Assembly: GCF_004803895.1 (NCBI RefSeq)
Contig: NZ_CP021978.1
Span: 8,618,001-8,682,000 of the forward strand
Origin: Streptomyces hawaiiensis
GTDB lineage: Bacteria; Actinomycetota; Actinomycetes; Streptomycetales; Streptomycetaceae
DNA: 64,000 bases
Direction of reading: 5' to 3'
Both the position numbers and the translations under genes were made by a program. Below, one piece after another: positions 62,853 through 64,000 of this stretch (the stretch's first letter is position 1; every line of letters begins with the position of its first letter). The notes below the pieces were generated by a model. That model did no database searches and had not been told where the DNA came from. It worked only from the letters and a program-made list of their open reading frames with translations.

Positions 62853-64000
62853 TCAGGCGTCGATGATGACGGGGATGATCAGCGGCCTGCGGCGGTGGGT
62901 GCGGAAGGCCCAGTTGGCCACGGCGCGGGCGATGAGCTGTTCGAGCTGGTGGGCGTCGCCGACGCCTTCCTCGGCGGCGGTGGCCAACGTCTTTTCGATG
63001 ATGGGGATCACCGGCTCGAACGTGGTCTCGTCGTGGACGAAGCCGCGGGCCAGGAAGTCAGGGGCCTCGGCCAGCCCGCCGGTGTCGGCATCGACGATCG
63101 CCACGACCGTGATGACGCCCTCCTGGGCGAGGGTGACCCGGTCCTTGAGGGACGCTTCGGTGGCGCCGCCGACTTCCATGCCGTCCACGTAGACGTTGCC
63201 CGCGGGCACTTTGCCGGTGATGGAGGCGCGGCCGTCGACGAGGTCGACGACGACACCGTCCTCGGCGATGACGACCCGGTCGGGGTCGACGCCGGTGCGG
63301 ATGGCGAGGTCGGCGTTGGCCCTCAGGTGACGGAACTCGCCGTGCACGGGCATGACGTTGCGGGGCCGGACGATGTTGTAGCAGTAGACGAGTTCGCCGG
63401 CGCTGGCGTGGCCGGAGACGTGCACCTTGGCGTTGCCCTTGTGGACGACGTTGGCGCCCCACCGGGTCAGACCGTTGATCACCCGGTAGATGGCGTTCTC
63501 GTTGCCGGGGATGAGGGAGCTGGCGAGCAGGACGGTGTCGCCCTTGCCGATGCGGATCTGGTGGTCGCGGTTGGCCATCCGGGACAGGGCGGCCATCGGT
63601 TCGCCCTGGGATCCGGTGCACACCAGAGTGATCTTGTGGTCAGGGAGCTTCTCCAGCTCCTTGGTGTTCACGATCAGGTTGGACGGCACCTTGAGGTAGC
63701 CCAGATCGCGGGCGATGCCCATGTTGCGAACCATGGAGCGGCCCACGAAGGCCACCTTGCGGCCGTGCTGGTGGGCGGCGTCCAGGACTTGCTGGATGCG
63801 GTGCACGTGGCTCGCGAAGCTGGAGACGATGACCCGCCGCGGTGCGGTGCGCATCACCTGTTCGATCGCGGGGTTCAGTTCGCGTTCGGAGGTGGTGAAG
63901 CCGGGGACCTCGGCGTTGGTGGAGTCGGTGAGGAACAGGTCCACGCCCTCCTCACCGAGGCGGGCGAAGGCGCGCAGATCGGTGATGCGGTCGTCCAGGG
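62853..64000 (-). CDS. rnj: Ribonuclease J, C-terminal part (start outside window)
   Basis: At least 382 codons to the window edge. The metallo-beta-lactamase/beta-CASP features are LTDSTNAEVPGFTTSE, RRVIVSSFASHVHRIQQVLDAA, TLVCTGSQGEPMAAL, KVHVSGHASAGEL and RPRNVMPVHGEFRHL. RNase J is a 5'-3' exo/endonuclease of mRNA decay and rRNA maturation. The frame continues to base 64000, so the N-terminal catalytic domain lies beyond the window. Confidence 0.93.
   Translation of the reverse strand, partial: LDDRITDLRAFARLGEEGVDLFLTDSTNAEVPGFTTSERELNPAIEQVMRTAPRRVIVSSFASHVHRIQQVLDAAHQHGRKVAFVGRSMVRNMGIARDLGYLKVPSNLIVNTKELEKLPDHKITLVCTGSQGEPMAALSRMANRDHQIRIGKGDTVLLASSLIPGNENAIYRVINGLTRWGANVVHKGNAKVHVSGHASAGELVYCYNIVRPRNVMPVHGEFRHLRANADLAIRTGVDPDRVVIAEDGVVVDLVDGRASITGKVPAGNVYVDGMEVGGATEASLKDRVTLAQEGVITVVAIVDADTGGLAEAPDFLARGFVHDETTFEPVIPIIEKTLATAAEEGVGDAHQLEQLIARAVANWAFRTHRRRPLIIPVIIDA

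Overview
The window is high-GC actinobacterial DNA with Streptomyces-like gene style: strong third-position GC, GGAGG-type ribosome sites, frequent GTG/TTG starts, GAF-ANTAR and LuxR/MalT-type regulators, DUF5302, a SCO5918-like protein and tandem CspA genes. It reads as a chromosome-arm accessory region. Intact operons are separated by stretches of broken genes. No rRNA, tRNA or CRISPR array was seen.

Layout. 1-12.2 kb: the end of a WD40 protein, a zinc-ribbon protein, a large P-loop ATPase, an SDR next to a CYP152-type P450, an NfeD/flotillin pair, and a molybdopterin oxidoreductase that has lost its iron-sulfur ligands and overlaps a small four-helix protein. 12.2-20.9 kb: a frameshifted SpoIIE phosphatase, a GAF-ANTAR regulator, two small genes, a large LuxR regulator, and remnants of a lipid kinase, an MFS transporter, an MMPL exporter and a TetR regulator. 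20.9-29.5 kb: a CoA-transferase, glutaryl-CoA dehydrogenase and EtfBA operon, a two-component flavin monooxygenase with an AraC regulator, and a 3-hydroxyacyl-CoA dehydrogenase.

29.8-42.7 kb is the most distinctive part: a catabolic island. It holds a divergent enolase, an extradiol-dioxygenase-like protein, an AhpD-like protein, an MDR dehydrogenase, an FMN reductase, a LacI regulator, an FAH-family hydrolase, an MFS transporter, a D-2-hydroxyacid dehydrogenase, an APH-fold kinase and a cupin. Five copies of one 16-bp palindrome (consensus ATGCTAWCGWTAGCAT) lie in the promoter regions, which ties these genes into one probable LacI regulon. Several of the enzymes have changed catalytic residues, so the substrate is probably not a textbook one.

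42.7-55 kb: more remnants (PL11 lyase, ricin lectin, acyl-CoA dehydrogenase tail, MBL hydrolase, AbgT, IS256 transposase, secreted hydrolase, acetoacetyl-CoA synthetase) surround an intact cold-adaptation group (CspA, DEAD-box helicase, CBS protein, SCO5918-like). 55-64 kb: a LivHMGF transporter with a convergent binding protein, a second CspA, a TerD protein, a spermidine-synthase-like protein and the 3' part of RNase J.

All assignments come from reading sequence and from remembered family knowledge; no searches were run.
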